12,011 nt of DNA from JAWXCH01 sp034440595 (GCA_034440595.1 JAWXCH010000232.1:1-12011), one strand, 5' to 3'. Positions 1 through 7,215 are shown, counted from the first letter of the stretch. The notes: generated by a model not told the origin, from the letters alone. A program made the numbers and translations.

Positions 1-623
1 GACACGCCCCGCACGTAGGGCATGACCAGATACGGCAGCGAGAGGTCGTTGGCCACCGAGTGGATGGCGATGACGTTGGGGTGCAGGACCGCCGCGGCCG
101 CTTTGGCCTCGCGCGAAAAACGCTTGCGGGCGGCCCCGCTGCTGGCCAGATGGGGAGCCAGCACCTTGATTGCCACAGTGCGGTCGAGCGAGCGGTCGAC
201 TCCCTTCAGCACCACCCCCATGCCGCCGGAGCCGATCACGCCCGAGACTTCGTACGGGCCGATCCGCCCGAGCATGGCCGGGTCATCGGTCGGGTGGAGT
301 GCGCTTAAGACGTTTTGAATATGGAGGGGCTGGCGCGGCGCACCGTCTGAGCTATCGCCAAATCGGTCGGTGAAAAAATCGGTGCCGTCGTCGTCGTCTT
401 GACCAGGGGACTGCTGCACATCGAACGGCGAGGGGCGGAGCAGCGATTCGGCTTCGCTCCAGTACTGTGGCTGTGCGGCGCGTGCCTCCAGCGCCGCACA
501 GCAGTTGCTGCAACTATCCAGATGGGCAGTGAGTCGAGCGGTCTCGTTTTGACTGAGCGAACCGTTTAGAAAACGATCCAGTGCCCCCGCATCGCAGGGA
601 ATAACTTGTTGCTTGATACTCAT
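1..623 (-). CDS. Ser/Thr protein kinase with N-terminal zinc-finger-like domain (partial, C-terminus off left edge)
   Basis: This is the first 207 codons of a Hanks-type Ser/Thr kinase, cut by the window edge. Residues 10-41 hold Cys10, then His34, Cys38 and Cys41 in an HxxxCxxC arrangement, which is the signature of zinc-binding anti-sigma domains (zf-HC2 type). An acidic, low-complexity linker follows (about 65-115, including four Asp in a row at 76-79). The kinase domain starts near residue 120 with the glycine loop IGSGGMGVV (130-138), the ATP-binding Lys153 in VAIK and the likely helix-C Glu172. The catalytic HRD and DFG motifs lie beyond the edge. The ATG (623-621) overlaps the stop codon of the upstream sigma factor gene as ATGA, which fixes the start and implies translational coupling. 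I infer that it senses a signal and controls the sigma factor; membrane anchoring cannot be judged here. Confidence 0.93.
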   Translation of the reverse strand, partial: MSIKQQVIPCDAGALDRFLNGSLSQNETARLTAHLDSCSNCCAALEARAAQPQYWSEAESLLRPSPFDVQQSPGQDDDDGTDFFTDRFGDSSDGAPRQPLHIQNVLSALHPTDDPAMLGRIGPYEVSGVIGSGGMGVVLKGVDRSLDRTVAIKVLAPHLASSGAARKRFSREAKAAAAVLHPNVIAIHSVANDLSLPYLVMPYVRGV

Positions 624-1228
624 GATTCGGCATTCTCCAACTCTTGAATCGCTTCACGCAGGCGACGCATGATGCGGCTGCGCGCGGCGTACACCGTTCC
701 GGCCGACTTGCCGACGGCCAGCGCCGCGTCGGCAATGCTCTGGTTGTCAATCACTGTCAACTCAAAAGCACGCCATGTTTCCGCTTCAACATCCTGCCGC
801 ACAATCCGGGCTGCCTGGCGGTACAATTCGCGGCGGTATTCTTGCTCGATCTCGGCAGTATCGTCTGGACTAGCATGGCCCCCGTCCGGGTGTTCTTGCA
901 ACAGCATTTGCACAGTGCTATTTCCACTCCCCAGGTCCAGCGGCCGCCGCGTCAGTGCATTTACAATCGCATTTCGCGTCACGCGACGCAACCAGTGCCG
1001 AAAGCGAACGCTCGGGGCACTTTTTTCCCAGGTGCCGATGGTCGAGGCGACTGCTAGCAGCACCTGCTGGACCAGGTCCTGGGCGTCGGCATCTTGCAAC
1101 CCACGACGCCGAGCCAGACGATAAATGACCGGGCGGTAGAGCTGCGCGAATTGCTCCCAGGCGGCACGATCCGCATGCGAGCGGATCTGCACGAGCAGGC
1201 TTTCGCGAGTATCTGGAAATTCGGTCAA
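620..1228 (-). CDS. ECF-type RNA polymerase sigma factor, planctomycete kinase-linked type
   Basis: A 202-residue sigma-70 family factor of the extracytoplasmic-function class, which directs RNA polymerase to a specific regulon. Region 2 covers about residues 23-95. It includes the DADAQDLVQQVLLAV segment typical of region 2.2 (47-60) and a region 2.4-like helix, FRHWLRRVTRNAIVNALTRR (76-95). Region 4 covers about 133-197, with a helix-turn-helix at about 164-192 (SIADAALAVGKSAGTVY, then AARSRI). There is no region 3, as expected for ECF factors. The opening with PDTRESLL and AWEQFAQLYRPVIY is the style of planctomycete ECF factors encoded beside kinases. The start is a TTG at 1228-1226. No ATG lies upstream in frame, and GGGAG about 7 bases before the TTG supports it. 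The downstream kinase gene overlaps by four bases, so the two are probably one transcript. Confidence 0.94.
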   Translation of the reverse strand: MTEFPDTRESLLVQIRSHADRAAWEQFAQLYRPVIYRLARRRGLQDADAQDLVQQVLLAVASTIGTWEKSAPSVRFRHWLRRVTRNAIVNALTRRPLDLGSGNSTVQMLLQEHPDGGHASPDDTAEIEQEYRRELYRQAARIVRQDVEAETWRAFELTVIDNQSIADAALAVGKSAGTVYAARSRIMRRLREAIQELENAES

Positions 1229-1256
1229 CGGGCTTCTCCCAGGGGGCTTCTCCCAG
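1229..1256 (-). promoter_or_regulatory. Tandem 14-bp duplication carrying two Shine-Dalgarno-like sites before the sigma factor TTG
   Basis: Two adjacent 14-bp copies (1229-1242 and 1243-1256) differ only in their first base. On the minus strand each contains GGGAGAAG. The copy nearer the gene puts GGGAG at normal spacing before the TTG start. The second lies 14 bases further up and precedes no start codon in the sigma factor frame. The duplication is seen directly; any effect on translation is inferred. Confidence 0.6.
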
Positions 1257-1342
1257 CAGGTTAAACACAGCCAGGAGAGTATTCTGACACAGAACGGGGC
1301 GGAATTCTGTAGAAAAGGGGGGAAAGCTCGCTTTTGAGCGTG

Positions 1343-1360
1343 AGCCGCTACGCGTTAGCT
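1343..1360 (+). repeat. Palindromic intergenic repeat, CGCTAGCG-like family, copy 1
   Basis: The 18 bases here match those at 1560-1577 in the same orientation at 15 of 18 positions (shared core GCCGC, ACGCG and TAGC). This copy is the less palindromic of the two and probably a decayed member. Confidence 0.5.
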
Positions 1361-1366
1361 TGCGGT

Positions 1367-1395
1367 TGCGCGTATTGATTCACCGCCGAGGACGC
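1367..1395 (+). repeat. 29-bp direct repeat, copy 1
   Basis: These 29 bases recur exactly at 1459-1487, with starts 92 bp apart. The 3' half (CACCGCCGAGGACGC) resembles the short GAGGACGCAGAG-like repeats scattered between genes in many bacteria. No transposase is associated. Confidence 0.75.
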
Positions 1396-1458
1396 CTCTG
1401 TCGCATTTCGCTCCGCCGAAATAGCGCCTTCGTTGCTCTGCCGCGCTCGCTCTGAAGC

Positions 1459-1487
1459 TGCGCGTATTGATTCACCGCCGAGGACGC
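1459..1487 (+). repeat. 29-bp direct repeat, copy 2
   Basis: An exact second copy of 1367-1395. Here the unit continues into AGAGAGCGCGAAG, which resembles the longer form of this kind of dispersed repeat, while copy 1 diverges immediately after GGACGC. Confidence 0.75.
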
Positions 1488-1559
1488 AGAGAGCGCGAAG
1501 TGACGCGCGGAGGGGATGCAAGAAATGGTTTGATTTATGGGAAATAGTTGAACGCTGTT

Positions 1560-1577
1560 AGCCGCAACGCGCTAGCG
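1560..1577 (+). repeat. Palindromic intergenic repeat, CGCTAGCG-like family, copy 2
   Basis: Contains ACGCGCTAGCG, with CCGC (1562-1565) able to pair with GCGG (1575-1578). It shares the GCGCTAGCG core with the elements at 4991-5018 and 10756-10784 when those are read on the minus strand. Confidence 0.5.
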
Positions 1578-1670
1578 GAGCGCGAGAAGCACTATCGACA
1601 TTGTACATTTTAACCCGATGCGCCAGCGAGTCGAACGACCGTGACGGTCCATTCCGTCAGTCCAGCGCCT

Positions 1671-1700
1671 TCGTCATTCCCGCGCAGGCGGGAAACCAGA
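1671..1700. repeat. GTCATTCCCGC...GCGGGAA hairpin repeat (dRS3-like)
   Basis: A 7-bp perfect stem, TTCCCGC (1677-1683) with GCGGGAA (1688-1694), closes a GCAG loop and is flanked by TCGTCA and ACCAGA. This closely resembles the ATTCCC(N8)GGGAAT-type dispersed repeats best known from Neisseria but found in many bacteria. It lies about 110 bases downstream of the heme-protein stop, with no T-tract on either strand, so a terminator role is doubtful. Confidence 0.6.
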
Positions 1701-1809
1701 CCTTGGCAACGCCCTGCCGATTTGTCATTTGTTATCAATCATCATTCATTTGTCATTGACTTCCAGAATCGATTTGCGAAGTGACAAATTTCGTATTATT
1801 ACGCACCCT

Positions 1810-4800
1810 CTACTTCCCCTTCTGACTCATCAAGAACCCCAGCAGGTGCAGCAGGTCGTCACCCGGCAGGAGTTCTTGCACATTGGCGGGCATGGGGGAG
1901 AGGGCCGATTGCTCGCGGGTGTCGACTTCGCTTTTGGAGAGGCGTTGTTCTTTTCCTTGACTGTCGATCAGGATCAGCGTTTCCCCTTCTTCGCGTTGCA
2001 GTAGCCCGGTGATGCTGAGGCCGTCGTTGGTGACGATCGTCGTGCTGCGAAAAGCGGCGTCGACATTGCGACTAGGGTCCAGAATGTCTTCGAGCAATCG
2101 CTCGCCCCCGCGGTGGGCCACGCCATCCAACTCAGGACCGATCTTGTGCCCTTCGTTGTTGAGACGGTGGCAGTTGCTGCAATTCTTTTTGAACAACGCG
2201 GCACCGCGTTCTAGATCTGGCTGCAGTTTTTGCAACTCGGCCAGGCGCGTCTCGATCAATTTATTCACTTGCTGATCGCGCGGCGGCAGGTCGGCGGTCA
2301 ATTCGTCCCGCATCTTCAATAACTTTGCTTGATTGTGCCGCTTCAGCGCATCGACCACCGCTGGTTCCTGCAACAGATGCGCAGACCCTTTGCCATCTTT
2401 CACTGCCGCCAAGAGTGCCTTGGCACCATTGGCGTGTCCCGCCAAGGCGCTAGCAATTTCGACGGCTAGCCGCTGAGGCGCAAGGGGGAGAGTTTTGAGC
2501 AGCACCTGTTGAGCGGCGTCGCTACCGATCATTCCCAGCGACTTGGCCGCTTTTTGACGGAGCGGAAGCGGCTCATTTGAATTTGCCAACAACTCGGCGA
2601 GCATTGGAATCGACTTGGCACTGTCAATCGTCAGGCAGGCATCGATGGCCGACTGGCGGAATTCTTCGGCGGGGTTCACTTTGGCAATTTGTACAAGCTG
2701 CGGAAACGTGGCAGTGATTTTCAAAACGCGTGCCAGCTCCAGCCCCTTTCGCAGGGCCTCATGATCTTTGGACGTGAGCATTTCAACGGCGGACTTTGAT
2801 GCGCCCTGATGAAACTCCTGCGGCAGTTCGATACCGCGCGACTTGGCACTCTGCTGCATCAGATGGACCAGCGACATCCGATGCGAAGGATCTTCTTGAA
2901 AGGTATGCAGGGCCACGGCAAAGACCTTGCCCAATTCCGCCTCGGGAATGTATCGAACTAGATGGCTGATCAGCTCGCGCCGTTCATTGGTGTCTTGCGT
3001 TTCTCGCTGCATAAAGGAAAGAGCAAAGCGCAGCGCATCGGGCGTGGTTAGCCCGCGACAGAGGTAGGCGAGTGTCTGTTGCTGAGCCCGATCGAGTTTG
3101 ACCGTTGGCGATGTACCGGCAATGGCGGCAACAACCGCATTGTTCTGCAACTGATCGCGCAGCGCCATCCGCACCACGTAGATCAGTTGCTTGTCCTCAG
3201 CAGGAGTCTTGCTCAACAGTTGCAGCAAGGGGAGAAGATTCTCTGGTGCTGGATGCCGAGCCAATGCATCGGCGGCCGCCAGGCGCACGAAGGGATCGGT
3301 ATCAGCTAAGGCGCTGCGCACTGCGTCGGCGATCGGTGCGGCATCGTCTTTCCACTTTGGCATTTCTGCGGCGATGCGTGCGGCATGGATTCGCAGCAGT
3401 GCATTACTATCCTTAAATGCTCCCAGATGCTGCTCTCTGGAAAGCTTTCCGGTGCGAGACAACACCCACAGTACTGCTGCACGCTGATTCTGGTTGCCGT
3501 TCGGGTCGGATAAAACCGTCGCTAGTTTCCAATCTAGCCCGGCACCATTCTGTTCGACAGCTTGTTGTATTGCCTGCGAGCGGACAGCAATATTGCTGCT
3601 CCCCAGTCGGTCGAATAGTTCATTGGTAGTTGGCGCATCCGTGTCGACAGCGACGGGCTGCGCTTTATTTGCTCCATTTCCTTTGCCAGTGTATACAACC
3701 CGCCAAATCCGCCCCCGTTCGCGGTCGCGCTTCGGATGATCCAGCGGCACTTCATAGTGACCGATGATACAGTTGTAGAAGTCGGCGATATAAAGCGCGC
3801 CGTCCGGGCCAAGCTTCACATCTACCGGTCGAAACCAGGGATCGTCACAAGTGAGAAAATCAGGCTGCTCAATGGCCTGAAAGCTCGCACCATGCGCAAC
3901 CAACTTGTCCCGGTTGACGCGGTGCGTAATCGGATTGCCAATGAATAGGTTCCCCCGGTACTCCTCCGGAAACTGATCGGCATCGTAGACCACAATGCCG
4001 GCGATGCCGGTGGAACCGTGACTATGCTTCATGATCGTGGGAGCAAACCCTAGCCCATCGTCCGGCTTGCCAAAACTGTCGTAATAACCGCCCCGCAGCA
4101 ACTGCATCGCCGGATTGGTGTGACAGTCGGCCGAAAACAGGTTCCCCTTGGAGTCAAACGCCAGCCCGAACGGGTTCACCTGGCCATGCGTAAAGTACTC
4201 GATCCGCGAGCCATCTTCCTTAAAGCGATACGTGTTGCCCGACTCCATCTTAATCTTGTGACCATCGGTGCCGGCAACTTCGCTCTTGTTATTGAAACCA
4301 TGACAGGCATAGATCCAGCCATCGGCACCGCGCGTAAAGTTGTTGTTCAAGCCGTGCGTATCCTGCTGGCCAAACGGTCCATATAGAACCTTGCGCTGAT
4401 CGCACTTATCGTCTCCGTCGCTATCAATCAGGTGATAAATGTTTGGAATACTAAAGACGATTGCACCATCTTTGACCGGCAACAATCCGATAGGGATGTT
4501 CAACTCATCGGCAAAGGTGGTGACCTTTGTCGCCGAACCATCGGCATTAAAACCTTCAATCACCCGAACGCGGTCGCGCCCTTTCTTTCCCTCACCCACA
4601 GCAAACGGGTACTCAATCGACGCAGTGAACCAGAGCCGCCCCTGTGCGTCAAAGTTCATGTTGATCGGCTTGTGCATCTCTGGTTCTGATGCAACAAGCT
4701 GGATCTCGAAACCGGGCGGCAGTTTGAACTTTTTGATCTGCTCCTGCGGGGTGAGGGGAGGCGATTCAATAATGAACGGCTCCGCAGCCTGAGCAACGGG

Positions 4801-4884
4801 TGTTGTGAAGGCGACACCTAACAGCAGCATCAGCGCGATCAGCTTGCAGCAGGCGGCGATATAAGTGTGCAACAGTCGAGGCAT
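1810..4884 (-). CDS. Secreted PVC-type membrane-bound dehydrogenase-like protein with HEAT repeats and C-terminal heme (CxxCH) domain
   Basis: A 1024-residue exported protein with three parts. The signal peptide has a hydrophobic run at about 15-26 and a likely cleavage after AQA (31-33). Residues about 45-400 form a sorbosone/glucose-dehydrogenase-like beta-propeller of the type annotated as putative membrane-bound dehydrogenase in Pirellula and Verrucomicrobium, with the signatures FRPVDVKLGPDGALYIADFY (351-370) and GRIWRVVY (391-398). A DSDGDDKCD loop (154-162) could bind calcium. HEAT-like helical repeats fill about 430-845. The C-terminus is a c-type cytochrome-like domain: heme motif CSNCH at 902-906, then GPEL, LEDILDPS, and Met998 in SPMP as a plausible sixth heme ligand. 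It probably carries out a periplasmic redox step on a sugar or related substrate, but the substrate is unknown. The ATG at 4884 lacks a clear ribosome-binding site. A kinase gene lies 143 bp upstream on the same strand. Confidence 0.93.
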   Translation of the reverse strand: MPRLLHTYIAACCKLIALMLLLGVAFTTPVAQAAEPFIIESPPLTPQEQIKKFKLPPGFEIQLVASEPEMHKPINMNFDAQGRLWFTASIEYPFAVGEGKKGRDRVRVIEGFNADGSATKVTTFADELNIPIGLLPVKDGAIVFSIPNIYHLIDSDGDDKCDQRKVLYGPFGQQDTHGLNNNFTRGADGWIYACHGFNNKSEVAGTDGHKIKMESGNTYRFKEDGSRIEYFTHGQVNPFGLAFDSKGNLFSADCHTNPAMQLLRGGYYDSFGKPDDGLGFAPTIMKHSHGSTGIAGIVVYDADQFPEEYRGNLFIGNPITHRVNRDKLVAHGASFQAIEQPDFLTCDDPWFRPVDVKLGPDGALYIADFYNCIIGHYEVPLDHPKRDRERGRIWRVVYTGKGNGANKAQPVAVDTDAPTTNELFDRLGSSNIAVRSQAIQQAVEQNGAGLDWKLATVLSDPNGNQNQRAAVLWVLSRTGKLSREQHLGAFKDSNALLRIHAARIAAEMPKWKDDAAPIADAVRSALADTDPFVRLAAADALARHPAPENLLPLLQLLSKTPAEDKQLIYVVRMALRDQLQNNAVVAAIAGTSPTVKLDRAQQQTLAYLCRGLTTPDALRFALSFMQRETQDTNERRELISHLVRYIPEAELGKVFAVALHTFQEDPSHRMSLVHLMQQSAKSRGIELPQEFHQGASKSAVEMLTSKDHEALRKGLELARVLKITATFPQLVQIAKVNPAEEFRQSAIDACLTIDSAKSIPMLAELLANSNEPLPLRQKAAKSLGMIGSDAAQQVLLKTLPLAPQRLAVEIASALAGHANGAKALLAAVKDGKGSAHLLQEPAVVDALKRHNQAKLLKMRDELTADLPPRDQQVNKLIETRLAELQKLQPDLERGAALFKKNCSNCHRLNNEGHKIGPELDGVAHRGGERLLEDILDPSRNVDAAFRSTTIVTNDGLSITGLLQREEGETLILIDSQGKEQRLSKSEVDTREQSALSPMPANVQELLPGDDLLHLLGFLMSQKGK

Positions 4885-4990
4885 GATTATCTTCTAGGCG
4901 GGGGGGCTACTAACGGAAGAGTGTCAAAGAGCGGATAGCATGGTGGGAAAGTTGGCGAGGCAGCGGCAACGATCGCTCGAACTGCAAGGA

Positions 4991-5018
4991 AACCGGACGC
5001 TAGCGCGTGTCGGCTGAT
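4991..5018 (-). repeat. Palindromic intergenic repeat, CGCTAGCG core, copy 3
   Basis: Read on the minus strand it begins ATCAGCCG and ends CGCGCTAGCGTCCGGTT. It matches the element at 10756-10784 over both ends, differing only in the few bases between. The core CGCTAGCG (4998-5005) is a perfect palindrome. It starts 10 bases past the stop of the kinase gene (5028), so it could act as an RNA hairpin at the transcript end, although no T-tract follows. Confidence 0.65.
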
Positions 5019-5027
5019 AGTGCATAC

Positions 5028-6524
5028 TCACGTCTCGACCGAGGCGCGAATCTCTTCCAGCGGCATCAGTTCGTCGAGTAGTGCGCGCAATTCGCGCACC
5101 TTGATCGGCGTGGTGACGGTGACGCGATGTTTGTCAGTTTTCGCCTTGGCAGCCCACGGCAAATGTCGCGCGCCTAACAGTAGAATTGCGGGCACGCCCT
5201 GTGTCGCTGCACTTTCGCCAAAGCGATTGAAGGCCTCTACCGCCTGCGCACCAAGACCAGTCGTACTAAAAACCACGCAGTCGGCAGGAGTTACCTGCTC
5301 ATAAAATGAATTGGCAGGGCGCTGTGCATCGCTGGTGACCAGCACGCGAAAGCCGCTCTTCTTAAACAGCTCGCGTAAGGTGTCTTGCAACTGCGTGCTG
5401 GATTCAACCACCATCAACGTACGCTGCTTGAAAGTCGGCCCGGTCGAAACTTCGACCACGGTTTCGACATCGGAGTTCTTACTTATGCCGGATGGCATTC
5501 CCTGACTAAGGCGTTGCGAAATCGCGTTCAGATCGGCCAAAAACTCGGCCGGAGTCTGATAGCGTCCTGCCGGATCCAGCGCCATGGCCTTGTTGACCAC
5601 CTTGGCAATGACAGCCGGCAGTTCGGGCACGACATCGTTGATGGGCACTATACTGGTAAATCGTGTCCGGCTGAGTCGCTGCACGCGGTCGCGCGTCTCC
5701 TGTAGGGGAGGGATGCCGGCCAGCATGTTGTAGTAGATACAGCCCAGGAAATAGATATCGCTCCGCCCGTCGTCCTTGCGAACGTTCGTGGCGCGCTCCA
5801 GCGCCGCATAATCGATGGTCCGCGGGTTCTCAATATTGGCTAGCGCATCATCGCTTAGGTCAGGATCGGCACCTGCCAGGCCAAAGTCGACCAGCTTTGC
5901 CTGTCCGACGCTGGAAATCAGCACGTTCGATGTTTTCAAATCGCGGTGCGAGATCCCGCGCTGAAAGGCGTAGTCCAACCCGCGCGCTATATCGGCCGCT
6001 AACCGCGTGGCCTGCGCCGGATCGAGCTTCTTGCGAATCTTGAGAAATTCGCGCAGGTTTTGCCCTTCGATAAAGTCCATCGACATGTAGTGGCTGGCAC
6101 CTGCCGAGGCGACTTCGTAGATGGCCACGATATTGGGATGCCTTAAGGCACAGCCGACTTCCCCCTCTTTGCGAAACGACTCCACTTTTTCCGCGTCGGC
6201 AGAAAAACGGGTTCGCAGAACCTTGATGGCAACCGTCAGGCCCTTCTCCTGATTGATCGCGCGATAGACGCGCGCAAAGGTGCCGCTGCCGATCTGATAG
6301 AGAATCTTGTTGCTACCGTAATAGTAGCCCCCCTTTTCGCCACGAATCAGACGCTCGATCTGATAGGGCGTAAGTACATTGCGCCGCAGCAAGAATTGCT
6401 TGAGTTCTTCAACGCTGGCTTCGCGATCTCCAAATTCAATATGGATATCGCGCAGATTCCGCTCATCCAACAGGTTGAGGTCGAAAGCACGCTGAGCAAG
6501 TTGTTCAGCCGTTGGTTCCGACAT
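5028..6524 (-). CDS. Ser/Thr protein kinase with C-terminal pseudo-receiver domain
   Basis: A 498-residue, apparently soluble kinase. Residues 1-70 form a helical leader ending in LTPYQIERLIRGEKGG, a segment commonly placed before planctomycete kinase domains. The kinase domain (about 72-340) has all key residues: glycine loop IGSGTFARV (78-86), Lys101 in VAIK, likely helix-C Glu120, HRDLKTSN (193-200, catalytic Asp195), DFG (213-215), and RSDIY with Asp256. It should therefore be active. Residues about 369-489 look like a two-component receiver fold (LMVVESS, ADCVVFSTTG, then TPIKVRELRALLDEL), but the acidic pair reads E-S, the phospho-acceptor position after CVVF is Ser420, and the Lys expected before Pro473 is Thr. 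It is therefore unlikely to accept phosphate from a histidine kinase. No transmembrane segment is seen. ATG at 6524, without a clear Shine-Dalgarno site. Substrates are unknown. Confidence 0.93.
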   Translation of the reverse strand: MSEPTAEQLAQRAFDLNLLDERNLRDIHIEFGDREASVEELKQFLLRRNVLTPYQIERLIRGEKGGYYYGSNKILYQIGSGTFARVYRAINQEKGLTVAIKVLRTRFSADAEKVESFRKEGEVGCALRHPNIVAIYEVASAGASHYMSMDFIEGQNLREFLKIRKKLDPAQATRLAADIARGLDYAFQRGISHRDLKTSNVLISSVGQAKLVDFGLAGADPDLSDDALANIENPRTIDYAALERATNVRKDDGRSDIYFLGCIYYNMLAGIPPLQETRDRVQRLSRTRFTSIVPINDVVPELPAVIAKVVNKAMALDPAGRYQTPAEFLADLNAISQRLSQGMPSGISKNSDVETVVEVSTGPTFKQRTLMVVESSTQLQDTLRELFKKSGFRVLVTSDAQRPANSFYEQVTPADCVVFSTTGLGAQAVEAFNRFGESAATQGVPAILLLGARHLPWAAKAKTDKHRVTVTTPIKVRELRALLDELMPLEEIRASVET

Positions 6525-6933
6525 GGGAGCGAGCTACGGGTTGGAGACGGCCACGCCAATGCAAAGTTTGTGTCGCAACATACTCTGCTTACGGTGTTAT
6601 TGGCACCGGGCGTAAAAATGGTACTGGTCTGGCGGAGAGGAAATGGCGCTGCCACTGGCGGCCGCTTGCATGATCGAGGATCGTTAGCATTTGATTAACG
6701 ACCCCCTCTACTTGCCTACGGTTGTTTTCGTGGTCCTACCTCAGTAATTCACCGGCGGTAATTTACGAATACCCTTTTCCCGCTCCAACTTACATTCATT
6801 ATCCTAGTCCAGTTTTTGCTCTGAAGCAACCAAGACCGGACAGCGATTACCTATCTTCGCGCTACCTGACGCGATTCTATCCTGATGGTTCGTGAGACGT
6901 GCCCCATTCTATTGCCGCCAGAACAGCCGCCAG
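6525..6933. other. Intergenic spacer upstream of the pseudo-receiver kinase
   Basis: 409 bp between the kinase start and the stop of the small coiled-coil gene, both minus strand. I see no credible gene or RNA. The only structure noted is a 6-bp inverted repeat, TCGTTA (6681-6686) with TAACGA (6696-6701), about 157 bases upstream of the kinase start. It could be an operator or a weak hairpin. Confidence 0.5.
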
Positions 6934-7215
6934 CTAGGTTTCCTCGGTTTTGCGGCGAAAATCGTCCCGTTCGCGGCGCGTGGCCTCCAGATCGAACATC
7001 AAATACTTCATATCCAGCCGCAGTTGGCTGAGGGCATCCTGAACCAGGCTGAGAATCCGCCGACGCCGGCGAGTGCTCTCCACAACGCGGGAAAACAATG
7101 GCTCAATTTGCGACCGGTATTCCGCCGGAAGCTGACTGATGGCGCGTGCCAGATCGACCACGTCGGTTGGCAGTTCTTCGGTTTGGTTTTTCACGATGCG
7201 GCTCTCGATGCTCAT
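6934..7215 (-). CDS. Small conserved-looking protein with basic C-terminal coiled coil, function unknown
   Basis: 93 residues, hydrophilic, with no signal peptide or membrane segment. Residues 17-45 look helical (DVVDLARAISQLPAEYRSQI), followed by five Arg in a row (49-53). Residues about 54-90 form a long heptad-like helix (ILSLVQDALSQLRL, then MKYLMFDLEATRRERDDF), probably a coiled coil rich in Arg and Asp/Glu. The amphipathic pattern and coherent helices make this frame the real one rather than the overlapping plus-strand frame. I do not recognise a named family, though it has the look of short cytoplasmic planctomycete hypothetical proteins. Binding to nucleic acid or to a protein partner is possible but only inferred from the Arg cluster. 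ATG at 7215-7213, with GGA about 10 bases before it as a weak ribosome-binding site. Confidence 0.78.
   Translation of the reverse strand: MSIESRIVKNQTEELPTDVVDLARAISQLPAEYRSQIEPLFSRVVESTRRRRRILSLVQDALSQLRLDMKYLMFDLEATRRERDDFRRKTEET

Larger units (their letters stand above)
1229..1809. other. Gene-free spacer rich in short repeats
   Basis: 581 bp between the sigma factor start and the heme-protein stop, without a convincing coding frame. It holds the duplicated ribosome-binding region (1229-1256), two copies of a 29-bp direct repeat (1367-1395, 1459-1487), and two copies of a CGCTAGCG-type palindromic element (1343-1360, 1560-1577). It also has an imperfect stem at 1402-1410/1417-1426 and a 6-bp stem TGACGG/CCGTCA at 1642-1659. 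A GTCATTCCCGC-type hairpin follows at 1671-1700, then an AT-rich tail in which ATTTGTCA (1748-1755) and TGACAAAT (1782-1789) form an 8-bp inverted repeat. The sigma factor promoter should lie near 1260-1330, but I could not assign its boxes. Confidence 0.7.

Noticed and set aside
918..1268. An alternative minus-strand frame beginning GTG upstream of the sigma factor
   Set aside because: It runs in a different frame from the clear ECF sigma factor and has no domain character.
1367..1487. Possible CRISPR-like array from the 29-bp repeats
   Set aside because: Only two copies, a 63-bp insert with internal symmetry, and no cas gene nearby.
4922..4927. A perfect TTGACA on the minus strand upstream of the heme-protein gene
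   Set aside because: No -10 box lies at 15-19 bp; the next AT-rich hexamer abuts the start codon at more than 30 bp.
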